From NCBI GenBank assembly GCA_006384855.1, contig VCJN01001465.1, positions 1 to 64,000 on the forward strand: a DNA stretch of 64,000 nt, read 5' to 3'. Made by a program: the position numbers and the translations under genes. The stretch is from Tetraselmis striata (lineage: Eukaryota > Chlorophyta > Chlorodendrophyceae > Chlorodendrales > Chlorodendraceae). The notes under the pieces were generated by a model, which was not told the origin of the DNA, did no database searches, and saw only the letters and a list, made by a program, of their open reading frames with translations. Shown here in pieces: positions 44,702 to 55,542 of this stretch (position 1 is its first letter; every line of letters starts with the position of its first letter).

Positions 44702-46165
44702 ACTCCCACCCCCATTTACCCTTCAGCATTCACATTCAGCGCAAATTCACATATATTTGTCGTTTGCTTGCAACTGATTTCAGCGTGACTGTAGTGGGGT
44801 CTGAATCGGACTCCGCCGCGACAGTTCCACGTGGCCTAACGCCAGGGTGCGACATGTATGCGTCGTTATGTTCAGGGCCCTGCGCCGGAAAACCTACGCC
44901 GACAGGCCCACAAAACGGCACGAGACCCCGCGGCATGCTATGAGTAGGAGCGCGCGGGCCTCCGCAGGTGGGGCTTGCCAGCGTGCGATCGCTGATGTCC
45001 GTGCGCGGAGCTGGGGCATGGCAGTTGGTAAGATCTAACGGAGCTGCCGCTGCGCGCCTCTGCAGATAACACCGCGCCGTCTGCGGACGTGCAGGCGGCA
45101 TCGACGGCAACCTCCAAGCGCGTGGCAGCGTTTCAGAGCAGGTGCCAATCACCTCGGTGTGCGTGGCCAGCTGGGCTGCGCTGATAGCTGCTCAGCGCTG
45201 TCACCGTGTGGGTTCCTTTCATGCACCGCTGCGGCACTGGCGACTGACTTGCCGGCCGGTTGGCAGCGTTGCAGACCAGATGCTCGCCCTCTCCCAATCC
45301 ACCAGCCAACTCGTGTCGAGCCTCTCGCGGTTCAAGCCCGGCGAAGTCGTCGTCAAGAAGCTCTGCACGTAAGCCATCCGGCCGCCTCCGCCGCCAATGT
45401 GCCGCCTGGCTTCGCCGGGGGTCGGCACGGGGAGGCAGAGGGGGCGTCGTGCAGGGTCATTGCGGGCAGGCTGCGCCCGCTACCACTGACGCCGTGGCGG
45501 ACATGCATGACGCACCGCGCAGGAAGTTTCAAGTGGCGGCGCTGACATCGCAATGTACCAGCATGGTCACGTTTTTCACGGATAGGGCCGAGTACAAGTT
45601 CAAGGTGAGCTGGCGGGATGCGCATTCCCCGTCGGCCTGTGCCTGCAATGCCCTGATCCGTGATGATAGCACCGTGCAGCATGTGCCTCGCTGATGATGA
45701 CCGGATGGCTGATGATGATGCCCCCGCTCCCCCACGGGGGGTCCCCTGGCGCCACGCACCATTCACCCGCCCTGCCGCCCGTCGCCACACCAAACAACAG
45801 CACGACAAGCTCGGGATTGTGCGGATGATAATGTACTACAAAGACACGGCGGACCTGGTCGTGGACCGCCGAAGACAGCTGCTGTCCTTCCACGTCTTCA
45901 ACCCGCTCGAAAACTTTGCCGATCACTACGACCACCGGGTAGGAGTGTGCCTGAGAAGTGCATGCCGCCATCCGCCCTCTTTAGCGCTGCTCTGCTGATA
46001 ACCTCCGTCCCGCCTTTCCTCGCCCCCTTGGCTCAAGCGCTGCGTTTGCACGCCCTGGGCGCGCAGGACCCCTCGCAGCGCATCGTCATACGGTTCACCA
46101 CGAGGCAAGACCTGATTGACGTGGAGCTGGCGGCGATCCCCGTCATACATGCTGCCCGGCAGTGA
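44400..46165 (+). CDS. 266-aa protein of unknown family
   Basis: Exons: 44400-44656, 44784-44830, 45066-45141, 45267-45368, 45523-45604, 45801-45938, 46067-46165; phases join throughout. Exon 2 (44784-44830) was chosen because it is the only candidate that bridges the phases of exons 1 and 3, so it is the least certain. Residues 1-85 are Ala/Pro/Lys-rich and look disordered. The C-terminal ~170 residues look like a compact domain: SQSTSQLVSSLSRFKPGE, then QVAALTSQCTSMVTFF, MIMYYKDTADLVVDRRRQ, HVFNPLENFADHYDHR and FTTRQDLIDVEL. No signal, membrane segment or catalytic motif is seen. I do not recognise the family. Intron 1 begins GTAAGCG and then runs into about 24 C residues followed by CA repeats. 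Confidence 0.72.
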
Positions 46166-47780
46166 CGGCAGCGCGGCGGCCATGCGCTGCGGCCCATCGG
46201 ATACCCTACTGTGAAATGAACCAATGCGGCGGCGTGCTGGAAAGCAGAGATGCGAGGATACAGCTGGATTTAGGGTTCAAAACCCTAAAACCGGCCCCAC
46301 GTCAGCTTGAGGCTCTTTATATTCATTCATCTCCCTGCTTTGTCGGCAGCCGTGACTCGACGAGCCGGTAGCAGTATATGCGCGTGGTATCCGTTATATT
46401 TTCGAGCTTTGTATAGTGGCCACATCTACCGCTCCTGCAATTATTCGTCAAGCGAGCATCATGTAATCCCAGAGCCAGTACTGAGTTGGTCATCAAATCG
46501 CTTGATGACGCGGCGCCGCTATGCCCTGCCAGGCGTCCGCCAGGTGCACCGCAAACCGCTGCCGACTCCACACCATCTTGGCTCACCAGCAATCCGGGGC
46601 TGCAGTACAGAACGGTGCAGTGGGGCATGACGGCAGAAAATGCTGGCCCGAATATCCTCGTGTGAGCGAGCTGTCAGCAATCCCCCCCCCCCCCCCCTCT
46701 CCCCCCAAGCCTGGAGCTAATACTACGTACAGGGTAACTATCGCAAGTCAGTCATACTTATGGACTTCAATCGGGGGGGTGTTATTGGCCATTGTTTTAG
46801 CAAGTAACCCGGCCACTGCTATAACACGGTCTACCGATAACAAATTAAGTGAGGTTATATCACGCACATCTATTTTTGGGTCGAGGGGGCTCAGATTGTT
46901 ATTTTGCACAGTATAGGACCGATCTGACCCGGCTATGTGCGCACCGTATTTTTGCTATGTGCACATGTGCAGATAGCGCCGTATAGCCGTATAGGATGGT
47001 GTTTGGGCGGTAAAGGGAGCGAGTAGCGACCCGCTGTAGTCGGGTATGTAGTCGAATATATAGGTTTCGCGCATGGTTTTATTCTTTCTTTCGTATACGT
47101 CCAGCATTGAATAATAAACAATGTGACGTCCCGGCCTATTTCGAGTTGCTTCAAAATGTACATGTATTTTTTCAATACTAGGCTCCGAGTCGTTTTATGT
47201 ATAGGACGGACCGACATAACAAGTTTGGCTAGGCCATTCCGACAAAATGACCTGGTTTAGGTCACACCCCTCCTCCATTTTGAGACCCCCCCCCCCCCCT
47301 CCGGATTGTTTGTAATGATTTTCTAGTACTGTATGTATTGCGGCACACTATGTAATCCATTTTGACATGTGGCATGCACTTCCAAGAACTAGCAACGCGC
47401 TGCACCCTGCCTCTCCCCCACCCCAAGCCAGTAACATGCGGAGGGGGTGGGAAACATTTGAGAGAACAAGCGTTGGGTAGTGCCCCGGCGACCCAGCAGA
47501 GGGCACCTGGCGGTGCTGCGGGCTTGGTGCGGCTATAGTGCTGGTTGTGGATACTAACTGTTGAGAGTCCTCCCGGCAACGCATGCGCGGTCGTGCGGTG
47601 CGCTGCGGTGGCGGTTCCATAATTCCATGTCATCAATTCTTGATTTCGCAGCAAATTCAGCGTGCAACACGCATCGCCACTTGCTGCCGCCGAGCTGATG
47701 CCCCGCCAGCACATGCACATGCCGACAGCGTACCCATTGGGTGATGTCCCGGCGACGCAGCGGCCGTGCGGTGCTCTGCG
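46166..47780. other. spacer, no gene seen
   Basis: It contains a C-run at 46682-46697 and another at 47287-47299, a palindromic TTTAGGGTTC-AAAACCCTAAA at about 46269-46290, and AT-rich sequence. Frames are short and broken. Confidence 0.45.
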
Positions 47781-48665
47781 GCGACGGTTTCAGCACTGGT
47801 TTCGGAGCATTGTTTTGGAGCCGCGCTGTTCCCGGCGAGCATTCCGTGTCTGGGGGCCCTAGCTTCCGCCGCAAATTGTTTGCGTATATGTGCTGATATG
47901 TAGTCATATAATATCCATAGACTAGCGATCCCCAGCGTGAGAACAGATTCTGCGTACTTTTGGGTTGGTGGTATGCATGCACTGCCATATTGTGCGGTAA
48001 ACAATGCGATGTACGCTACGGAGCGGCAGCAAATATATACTCGGATAGCAATCGCGACGTTTCGACCTGCAAATCGTAATATGTGCTGGCTATATATAGT
48101 CCACTATGCCACCATGATTTGAGCTGTAATAGCCACCATATTGGGCAGGCAGCATCCGGGCGTTGCGGCGACGGTTTTAGCACTGGTTTCGGAGCATGAT
48201 GTGGATCCGCATTGTTCCCGGTGAGCATTCGGTGTGTGCGTGGGGGGGGGGGGGGGGGGGTGGCTTCCCCCCCCCCAAACTGTTTGTATGTGATGATATG
48301 TAGTCATATATACATAGTCTAGCGATCCTCAGCGCGATAACATACTCTGCGTACTTTTGGGTTGGTGGTATGCATGCACTGCCATATTGTGCCATATTGT
48401 GCGGTAAACAATGCGATGTACGCTACGGAGCGGCAGCAAATATATACTCGGATAGAGCAATCGACGCGACGTTTCGACCTGCAAATCGTACCATGTGCTG
48501 GCTATATATAGTCCACTATACCACCATGATTTGAGCTGGAATAGCTACCATATTGGGCAGGCAGCATCCGGGCGTTGCGGCGACGGTTTCAGCACTGGTT
48601 TCGGAGCATTATGTGGAGCCGCGTTGTTCCCGGCGAGCATTCCTTGTGTGGGGGCCCTAGGTTCG
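47781..48665. repeat. tandem array, ~2.2 copies of a ~400-bp unit
   Basis: The phrase GCGACGGTTT starts at 47781, 48168 and 48580, and the sequence after each copy matches the others over most of the unit, giving periods of 387 and 412 bp. The second unit has gained a G-run (48242-48260) and an 11-bp duplication (CCATATTGTGC). Each full unit includes CTATATATAG. There is no coding capacity. Confidence 0.93.
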
Positions 48666-49539
48666 GGGTAGCTGCGACTGATTGCAGCCTTAAAAAGTTG
48701 CATGCAGTCGTAAGTTGTTCTCCACCCATTCTTGGCTCTTGAGGAGCTGGTTGTAGGTGTCGCCAAGGACTTTATCGTTCCACCTAACGGAAACGCGGAG
48801 CTTGTGCATAGGAACCGGTCGTGACGACGACACCATGGTGGTGCGCAGGCGCTAGTAGTATGTGAGAGTTGGCGGCATGCATAGGTTGCTGGCGGGCGTT
48901 GGAAGTGTGATGAGGAGCGGTCGTCAGTCGGTAGGAGGCAGTTGGAAGATAGCTAGGTTTGCATGCGGGCGAGCACGGTGGCAACAGCGGCGGCGGCGCT
49001 GGATAAGGACAAACGGGAGTGGCACAAGGGGCGCTAGAAGGCTATATAGTGCTTAAATACAGCCCCCCTTACAACCCCCCCCCCTCCGTTTCCACGGATA
49101 ATACTGACTTAAACCAGGCCATTTTGATAGGATAGCATCTACATGGATTGCCTTACATGGATAGCATCTAGAGAACGCACGGAAAGTACTGAGGAAGAAG
49201 AAAGCATGTATTTAAGCAGAATATAGAAGCGGACCGACATCGTAAGAGTACATGTAACGGATAAATTATTACTCGTATAGTATACTCGTATATGCCATAT
49301 AAACGGACTATTGACATCGTACGAGCACGGGTAAAACTACGAAAACATACTTTGCTTTTTGATAACAAAATTGATGGAAATCAGGAGAAGTGTTTGGACG
49401 CATGCATGCATGCAGACAGGCACCCCCACTTTCGATTTCGTCCATCCGTCGCTACAATACTATACTTATTGACTACGGAATTCCAAGCGGGCCGACCCAG
49501 TGAGTGCATTTCAGGTTAATTGTCGCAGGCTCCGTTATT
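48666..49539. other. spacer left of the YR element
   Basis: No gene is seen. It includes an R2 copy at 49170-49223 and AT-rich sequence up to the YR element. Confidence 0.45.
49170..49223 (+). repeat. dispersed repeat family R2, copy 2
   Basis: It shares GCACGGAAAGTACT followed by a GAGGAAGAAG-like tract and TTTAAGCAGAA with the copies at 61411-61484 and 40332-40401. Confidence 0.85.
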
Positions 49540-49724
49540 GTTTTAAACTTGTTTATGGGGTTTCCTCCTTTCCCTAACCTATTTTCTGGCTACCGTGCTG
49601 CTAAGTGGTACGGGTTACTAGGCACTTGTCGTTGCGCCCTTTTTGGGTGCAGTACGAGTAGACATAAAAGCAACCATAACAGCTTAGCATGCCATCTCCC
49701 GGTTGCGTTGCGTTCCACGCAACG
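49540..49724 (+). repeat. A1 direct repeat of the YR element
   Basis: It matches 52441-52632 over nearly its full length with scattered substitutions and a few indels. It contains TTTATGGGGTTTCCTCC, GCGCCCTTTTTGGGTGCAG and GACATAAAAGC. It ends in hairpin CGTTGCG-TTCCA-CGCAACG (49706-49724). Confidence 0.92.
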
Positions 49725-49833
49725 ATCAACCGTCTCGCAACATGTTGCGAGCAAGATCACCACAGGTTGTTCAAAACCACACCCGGCTCACCACCCGTGT
49801 GTGGAATTCTCGTTCGTACGTCCGTGCGTCATC

Positions 49834-50646
49834 ATGCCTGATGGAGAAGAACCCGTCGTTGAGCCGACGCTCGACTCGCTACAAGCAGACATGAAGGCTT
49901 GGTCTACATTGCTGCGCGAGCTTGCAACAACGTTAGCTCAATTGACGGCTCGTGACCGTGTTGTTGATGGAGACGGAGTACATGGCTCTGGTTTCGGGCA
50001 GCGCGTCGCGGGACAGCCGACAGGCAGCGGGAGAGACGCAGCGCGCCCCGACTTGCTAGAGCTAGCCCATAGCGGCCGTGTCGGAGCAGAATCCGTGAGT
50101 GGCGAGGACGACTACCTCGCGGTGCTAGAGCTACTACAACAAGTAGAGTCTATTTACGAGGCCGTTCGACCGGTCAGCAAAGTGTCTTGGCTTTTTCCCC
50201 TGAGTACTGACGTGACGAACGAGTACCTCAAGCAAGATGACCGGCGCCTGCCGGCCCGGGAGGAGTATCTATGGATGCCGAGTTTCGGAGCCAAGGCACA
50301 TGGCCGCTCTCATGTTCGTAGCTCTCGACGAGCTGCTACCTTACGTCCCTACTACTGCTAATCAAGACTTCACCTCCTACCTTGCGCGCGCTAGGAATCA
50401 CGCCGAGGCCATCGACGAGGCGTTTCGCTTTCGTCTAGCCTTCCCGCGGAAGCTTAACGAGGTCAAGTGTGTGCACGGTGACCAAGGTGTTATGCGAGCC
50501 CTGCGTTTTCAGCTTGCCACCAAATATCTAGGCTCTGCGACTTTCGGGGACCTGATGAAGGACTACGAGCGCCGCGCATTCGAGGCAGGGGTTGACAGCA
50601 GCGCAAAAGCTACCGCTACTGCTCGGGTGGCGGCGGCGACCGCATG
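49834..50646 (+). pseudogene. Gag-like first ORF of the YR element, frameshifted
   Basis: The frame from 49834 encodes an acidic, helical protein (MPDGEEPVVEPTLDSLQADM...). Near 50300 the conserved-looking frame switches: PSFGAKAH continues in the +2 frame as MAALMFVALDELLPYV and runs to a stop at 50646. The mid-section (DFTSYLARARNHAEAIDEAF; FRLAFPRKLNEV) is helical like DIRS/Ngaro Gag. No zinc knuckle is visible. The frame switch implies a small indel and loss of function, or programmed frameshifting. Confidence 0.6.
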
Positions 50647-51087
50647 ACGGGGTCGTGGACGTGGGTGTGGGGGCGGTCGCGGCCGTGGTGGCGAAGGTGA
50701 GCACGAGTGACGGTAATGATGTGGGGCGCCTTTCGTCGGAGCTGCTAGCGCATTGCGAGGCCACTTTTTGGTGACCGCCGCACGGCGAACCCTAGCAGCT
50801 CAACGGCGGGATGAGCGCCATGTGTCCGCCGGACCGGACTTCCCTACCTTACAAACTTCATTAAAACCTTGCTCGGCGCGGCGCTTCTTACACCTATAGC
50901 CGAGCGCGGCTCAACAATCCGCTTCCCGTACCATCTCATCGATGCGTCCGTTTGTTGTTACACTGCGTGTTACAATTGGTTCGCAACGAGCAAGCTTCGT
51001 TACGTGCGTGATAGCAGGCGCTACGAGCGCGACGGGCGCGCGAGGGGCCCTCCTGAACCGTGCCCCGCAAACTCGTAGTAATGCCGT

Positions 51088-52360
51088 TGCAAACCCGTTC
51101 TGCAATTACCGTCTGACCGCCGGCAACCTAACCGCCGCGGCAGAATATTTTGCTCAAATAAACCGGCCCCATGTGACTCCGTCGGCCAAGCGCCATACTT
51201 ACGTAACTGACGAGCCCGAAGCCGTCACCCCTTGGGCTGCTTCATTCCGCTCTCGTTTACATGAGGCGCTCGCCTCAGACGAGCTGGGACAGCGGGCCCT
51301 CTACCTACTCTCCAGCTCCCTCAACGCTTAGACGCTCAGAGCTACGCCGGCAAACTGTCTCAATTCGCGGAGTTCTGCCACGACTCCAAGAACATCAGTG
51401 AGCCCGTTGGAGGCGACCACTACTACTGTCGTCCGGTACGTCGCTTGGATTGGTGAGCTGGGTCACATTGATGGGCTAAGTCGTTAAAACCCTACATGTC
51501 TCAGTAATCAACACGTTCTTTGAGCTACACAACCTCGACCCGATCGCCAAGGATAGTATGCACCTTACCGCCGCTCGTCGTGGCCTGATGCTAAGGCAAC
51601 TCCGCCTGGAGGTTGCCCCTTTGCGAGTTCCCCTGCCTTCTAATATCGCTTACAACTTCGTCGAGCGCGCAGAGTTGATTGTGTTTGCTTCCCTCCCCGA
51701 GTACCAGTACGACCTCCGAGCCCTCATGGCCTCGGTTGTCACCTTCATGTTCTTTGCCAAGGAACTTACTAGCGTGTCCTGCCGAGTGCGGGACGTGCAT
51801 ATCGGCGACCTCAACATTATCCTACATTTGTACCGCGAGAATAAAGGACGCGCCGGTCGACGCGGCCTTGGCGACCACCTGCGCGTACTGCTTTAATTGT
51901 CGGAGCACCCCCGCATTGCGCGTCTCCTGCACCCCTTCATCGACCATGTACAATATGCCCCCGTGGCCCTTGTTGCCTTGGCCGAAACAATCTTCTGGGC
52001 GGTCACCCCGAGCGAGCATTCCAAGTCTTGGATTGCCGCTACAATGCCGGATTGGCTCTCTCTCTACGGCCGTTCGTCTTGTCGGTGTTGCCCCCCCCCC
52101 CCCCCCCCTGCACTTCCTGGAGCTCACATGACCCTCGCAAGGGAGCAACATCTGCCGCTAACGCCATCGGAGCTCCACTGTCCCACATCAGCTACCACGG
52201 CGGCTGGGCAACCAACTCCGACGTCGTTCTGGACTACATCGACCCCAACGTCCTTCCTTCGCCTGGCGCGTGGTTCTTTTTCGGTCATATTGCGCCCCTC
52301 CGCCACTTCCAAGTCCAACAAGACTCCACAGCGGTGGCCTTCCCAGTTCCCCCTTCATGA
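51088..52360 (+). pseudogene. tyrosine recombinase of the YR element, several frame breaks
   Basis: The N-terminal core-binding part reads YAGKLSQFAEFCHDSKN, then AWIGELGHIDGLS and INTFFELHNLDPIAKDS in alternating frames. The C-terminal catalytic part reads SHDPRKGATSAANAI, then SHISYHGGW and VVLDYIDP, giving the R, H/W and nucleophilic Y of tyrosine recombinases. Stops and frameshifts occur at about 51331, 51450-51480 and 51895. A C-run at 52091-52109 precedes the DPRKG block and shifts frame. It is therefore a decayed copy. Confidence 0.75.
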
Positions 52361-52440
52361 CATGGCGCTATCCCTTCTCCGTCAATCTACCGCTCTCTCC
52401 GTTCGCTCATCACTGGCAAAACCAGACTCAATTTTGAAAT

Positions 52441-52632
52441 GTTCTAAACTTATTTATGGGGTTTCCTCCTTTCCCTAGTCGCTTTTCCGGCTACCGTGCT
52501 GCTAAGTGATACGGGTTACTAGGCGCCTGTCGTTGCGCCCTTTTTGGGTGCAGCACGAGTAGATATAAAAGCAGCCATAACAGCTTAATTAGCCTGCCAT
52601 CTTCCAATAATTTCGCTGCGTTACACGCAGCG
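52441..52632 (+). repeat. A2 direct repeat of the YR element
   Basis: Partner of 49540-49724. The terminal hairpin CGCTGCG-TTACA-CGCAGCG (52614-52632) differs from A1 by a compensated T-A to C-G pair. It lies directly between B1 and the unique part before B2. Confidence 0.92.
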
Positions 52633-52750
52633 CCCCCCTGAATCCGTTTTCCCTCCGCGCTTTCACTTAACCTTCCTGCCAATTTTGGCTCTTGTTTGTG
52701 TAAAACAGACTGCGCGACTTTTTTGGCAAAACCAGACTCAACTTTGAAAT

Positions 52751-53352
52751 CCAGATTCCAGGATAGAACAGCACATGTCCCACTGGTGTCGAATTTCGGG
52801 CGCTCAATATAAAGATAAGGGAATTTAAAATATATCCCGTCCCGCGGGCGGAGAAAAAAGAATATAATTAATTCTACCGCGGAATGACAATCGTCATCTG
52901 CATAGTCAGGTAGCGACTACATGTAGTCGTAAGGATTGTCTCTGGATAATAATTACATGAGCTAGCAGCAGAAGGCGATATCGGAAATCACCAAAATAAA
53001 AGGCAATCAGAAAGGTCCTCTACAGCGACTGCGGGGTTGTCTATAGATACATCCGTGTGGCGATCGTCGTCTCCGCGCCAGCAGATTTTCCCGCCAGCGG
53101 CGGACTAGTCGCTACCGTACTTCCCTGCACTCGCGCCCCTTGCTTTGCGGCGGGCGCGGCGGTGAGGCAGTCCAGCACAGAATTGCGGCGAGCAGGTTGC
53201 CCGCGGAGGCAGTAACGCGATGCGTCCGCCTGCGCCGCACACAGAAACCCGTCTTCTCCCTATGCATCCCTTCTTCTCCTACCTTTCCAAACCGACAAAC
53301 ACAACGGAGCAGACTTCCGTAGTAGGAAGATAAGCACCACTCGTCATAAGAA
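52751..53352. other. spacer right of the YR element
   Basis: It contains TAGCGACTA at 52911, an R1 copy at 52950-53022 and TAGTCGCTA at 53106. The promoter of the PDZ gene should be at the right end. No gene is seen. Confidence 0.45.
52950..53022 (+). repeat. dispersed repeat family R1, copy 2
   Basis: AATTACATGAGCTAGCAGCA... through AAAGGTCCTCTA is the near-exact reverse complement of 27506-27581. The left half recurs at 61727-61763. Confidence 0.9.
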
Positions 53353-54510
53353 ATGGCAGTCAGCATGAATGTGTCAACCCGCGCAGCGGCAGCTCGCCTG
53401 GCGCCCGTGCGTGGTGCTTTGCGTCGGATGGGTGGCAGGGTAAGAGCGCCGCTAAAACACCGGCGCAGCTGACGGGCAGCTCGACATGGCATGGCGGCCG
53501 GCAGGTGCCAAGCGCGCTGACGCTGTGGTGTGGACGCTGCAGGGAGCCGGTGCCGCCCCCGCCCCCGGGCGCAGCCAGGCTCTGCGCACGCAGCGGCAGC
53601 GCCTGCCGGTGTGTACATCCTCCGAGGCCTCCACTGAGGCGTCCACTGCAAGCAACGAGGTCGCTGCCCACATCGCATGTCACGCCAACCGCCTTGCAGA
53701 CATCGCATCGTGGTGTGGGCTGCGTGAGGGAGCGAGCTCTGCGTGACCCCGTGTGTGCGCGTCGCCCTGCAGGTCCGCCCGTTGCCGTCGCGCTACTCGG
53801 TGACTCTGTCCAAACCGCTTGGTGAGCACCAACCGGTGTTGATCACGTACTGGAGGCGACACAGATGCATGCTTGCCTATTTCCTGTAGGGCTCTCTTGG
53901 CAGAGAGATCGATGCTACTCATAGCAAGCGACAGTGGTTGCTACAGGAGGGGAGGGGGCACTGTTGACAATGTAACGTGTGTGCGGGTGTGCTTGCACAG
54001 GCGTGGTTTTGGAGGAAAAGAATCAGTCCATCTACGTGGTGCGGCCCTCGTGGTAGCTGCATGCCATGCGATCTACGACTAGTCTGCCCAGGGCTGGTTT
54101 CTCACTGCCACTATTTACACCTTGGCTGTGCCCTACTCAACACAGGGCGAGGTCGTGCAGGGCGGCAACGCGGAGCGCTCCGGCCTGATCAGCGCGGGCG
54201 ATGTGCTCATCTCCACCTCTGGGTACGTCTACACAAAGGAGAACGAGTACCAGGGGAACATGGTGAGGAGCGGCGAGACTCTGGTGACGATGAATGTGAA
54301 GGGGGAGGTGAGAGCGCGCCTGGCTGCCTGATGAGACAACATGTGAATACCCCCATTTGCTGACATCTGGCGGATGCTGTATGAGGTGGCACCCTCACGC
54401 TGCTGCGGCACCCTCCTGCACTGTTCTCGCAGTCATTCGACACTGTCATGGCGGCCATTGGCTCGCATCCCGGGCACGTCCAGGTGCAGCTCGAGTTTGA
54501 GAGGCCATGA
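53353..54510 (+). CDS. single-PDZ-domain protein, probably organelle-targeted
   Basis: Exons: 53353-53439, 53480-53659, 53773-53821, 54001-54038, 54146-54307, 54433-54510, giving 197 aa; phases join. The first ~90 residues are rich in Ala, Arg, Ser and Thr with almost no acidic residues early (MAVSMNVSTRAAAARLAP), resembling a chloroplast or mitochondrial targeting peptide. The rest forms one PDZ-like domain: RYSVTLSKPLGVVLEEKNQ with the PLGVVL carboxylate-binding loop, VVQGGNAERSGLISAGDVL, then the closing strand VQVQLEFERP. It resembles the PDZ portion of the plant plastid protein ZKT, but lacks its K-box and TPR parts. Partner unknown. Intron 1 is only 40 nt (53440-53479). Confidence 0.8.
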
Positions 54511-54883
54511 TATGCTTCGGCCCATCAGTGGCGGATTGTTTCGTGCAGAAAACGTTGACATTGCGGTCTGCTCCGCGTGCAGTGACACCATTCGCAGCTC
54601 TTGGCAGAAAGGAGATCTATATCGAATACACTTCACAACAATGAGATGGCATATGCTCCCGGCCATGGGTGTGGGTGTACGTACTATGTGGGTACTAACT
54701 GTAATCTGTGGGTGTGGAGCAATTTGGCATGCCCTCTACCCTGCCCTGGACCACATCTATGCGACGTGCTGATGGGCGACTGACAAATCCGGTCCCCCAA
54801 GGCGCATCTGGGGTGACACACTTGAGCGCTGATTTGCCGTACTGGTAGAATGGGAGTGTTCCCGGCAGCTGTGATGCGCAGGG
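54511..54883. other. convergent 3' flanks
   Basis: This lies between the PDZ-protein stop and the stop of the minus-strand secreted-protein gene. No gene is seen. Confidence 0.5.
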
Positions 54884-55542
54884 TTAGTTCTTTGGCTTGG
54901 TGAGGCCGTTGTCATCGACCATGTTTCTGCAGAGCCGGATGTTGGGGTAGCTCTCCTGGATCAGCTTCCCAGTCTCTCCGTTGCAGCAGCCCTCCAGCTG
55001 CACCGGCACAAGGCAGCACATTCGTCATTCAACACCAAATACATTACATATGGTATAAAACTGATGCAGCAGTGCTTCTGCTGATGGGCAGCATACCGCG
55101 GTTGTGATGGAGGGCATGCCGGAGTTGGCGTTGAACTGGACCCTGCAGCCGCTGCCCGGAATATCGCTGCCCTCGATGCGCTCGCACACGTGCTCCATCT
55201 CGCTTTGAAGAGCGGCCACGTCGGAAGGCACGCGCGAAACTCTGTCCCAAATAAACATGACCCTGCGAGGAAACGAGAACGTCGGAATATGAGCATCGGA
55301 CACCAGTAGCGTACGTCTGATACGCACGAGACGCGAGGGTACAGGGGGGGGGGTGACCGGGGTGGTTGGGGGGGGGGTGGGGCGGGATGAAGTCGAAACG
55401 TTTCGTCACCGCACCTTTCGCAACGGCGACTCAAGTCTCGATTGTGGAAATTCACGGAGACGTCGTCAGCCCTCGCCACGTTTGAGAATACCGTCACAAC
55501 GGCAACTGCCAAAAGGAGTGCGAAAGCTGGCCGGCGTTCCAT
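54884..55542 (-). CDS. small secreted or ER-lumenal cysteine-containing protein, family unknown
   Basis: Exons (minus): 55415-55542, 55097-55262, 54884-54997, giving 135 aa; phases join. The N-terminus is a clear signal peptide (RRPAFALLLAVAVVTVFSNV then ARA-D, cleavage near residue 25). The mature part has six cysteines (C42; CERIEGSD; SGCRVQF; EGCCNGETG; IRLCRNM), a spacing that could give disulfides, and an NEx-type acidic helix (ALQSEMEHVCERIEG). There is no ER-retention tail (ends LTKPKN) and no membrane segment. I do not recognise the family. Intron 1 has two C-runs on the sense strand. Confidence 0.75.

Larger units (their letters stand above)
49540..52750 (+). mobile_element. tyrosine-recombinase element with split direct repeats (PAT/Ngaro-like), no reverse transcriptase
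   Basis: The left repeat A1 (49540-49724) recurs as A2 (52441-52632). A 27-bp repeat B1 (52414-52440) abuts A2 on its left and recurs as B2 (52724-52750), giving A1-ORFs-B1-A2-B2, the arrangement of PAT, Ngaro and TOC elements. Inside are a Gag-like first ORF and a broken tyrosine recombinase. Only ~0.4-0.7 kb separates them and I see no RT or RNase H motif. Both A copies carry an ATAAAAGC element and end in a 7-bp-stem hairpin. Confidence 0.88.

Noticed and set aside
46269..46290. Telomere-like TTTAGGG / CCCTAAA units
   Set aside because: Only single units in palindromic arrangement, not a telomeric array.
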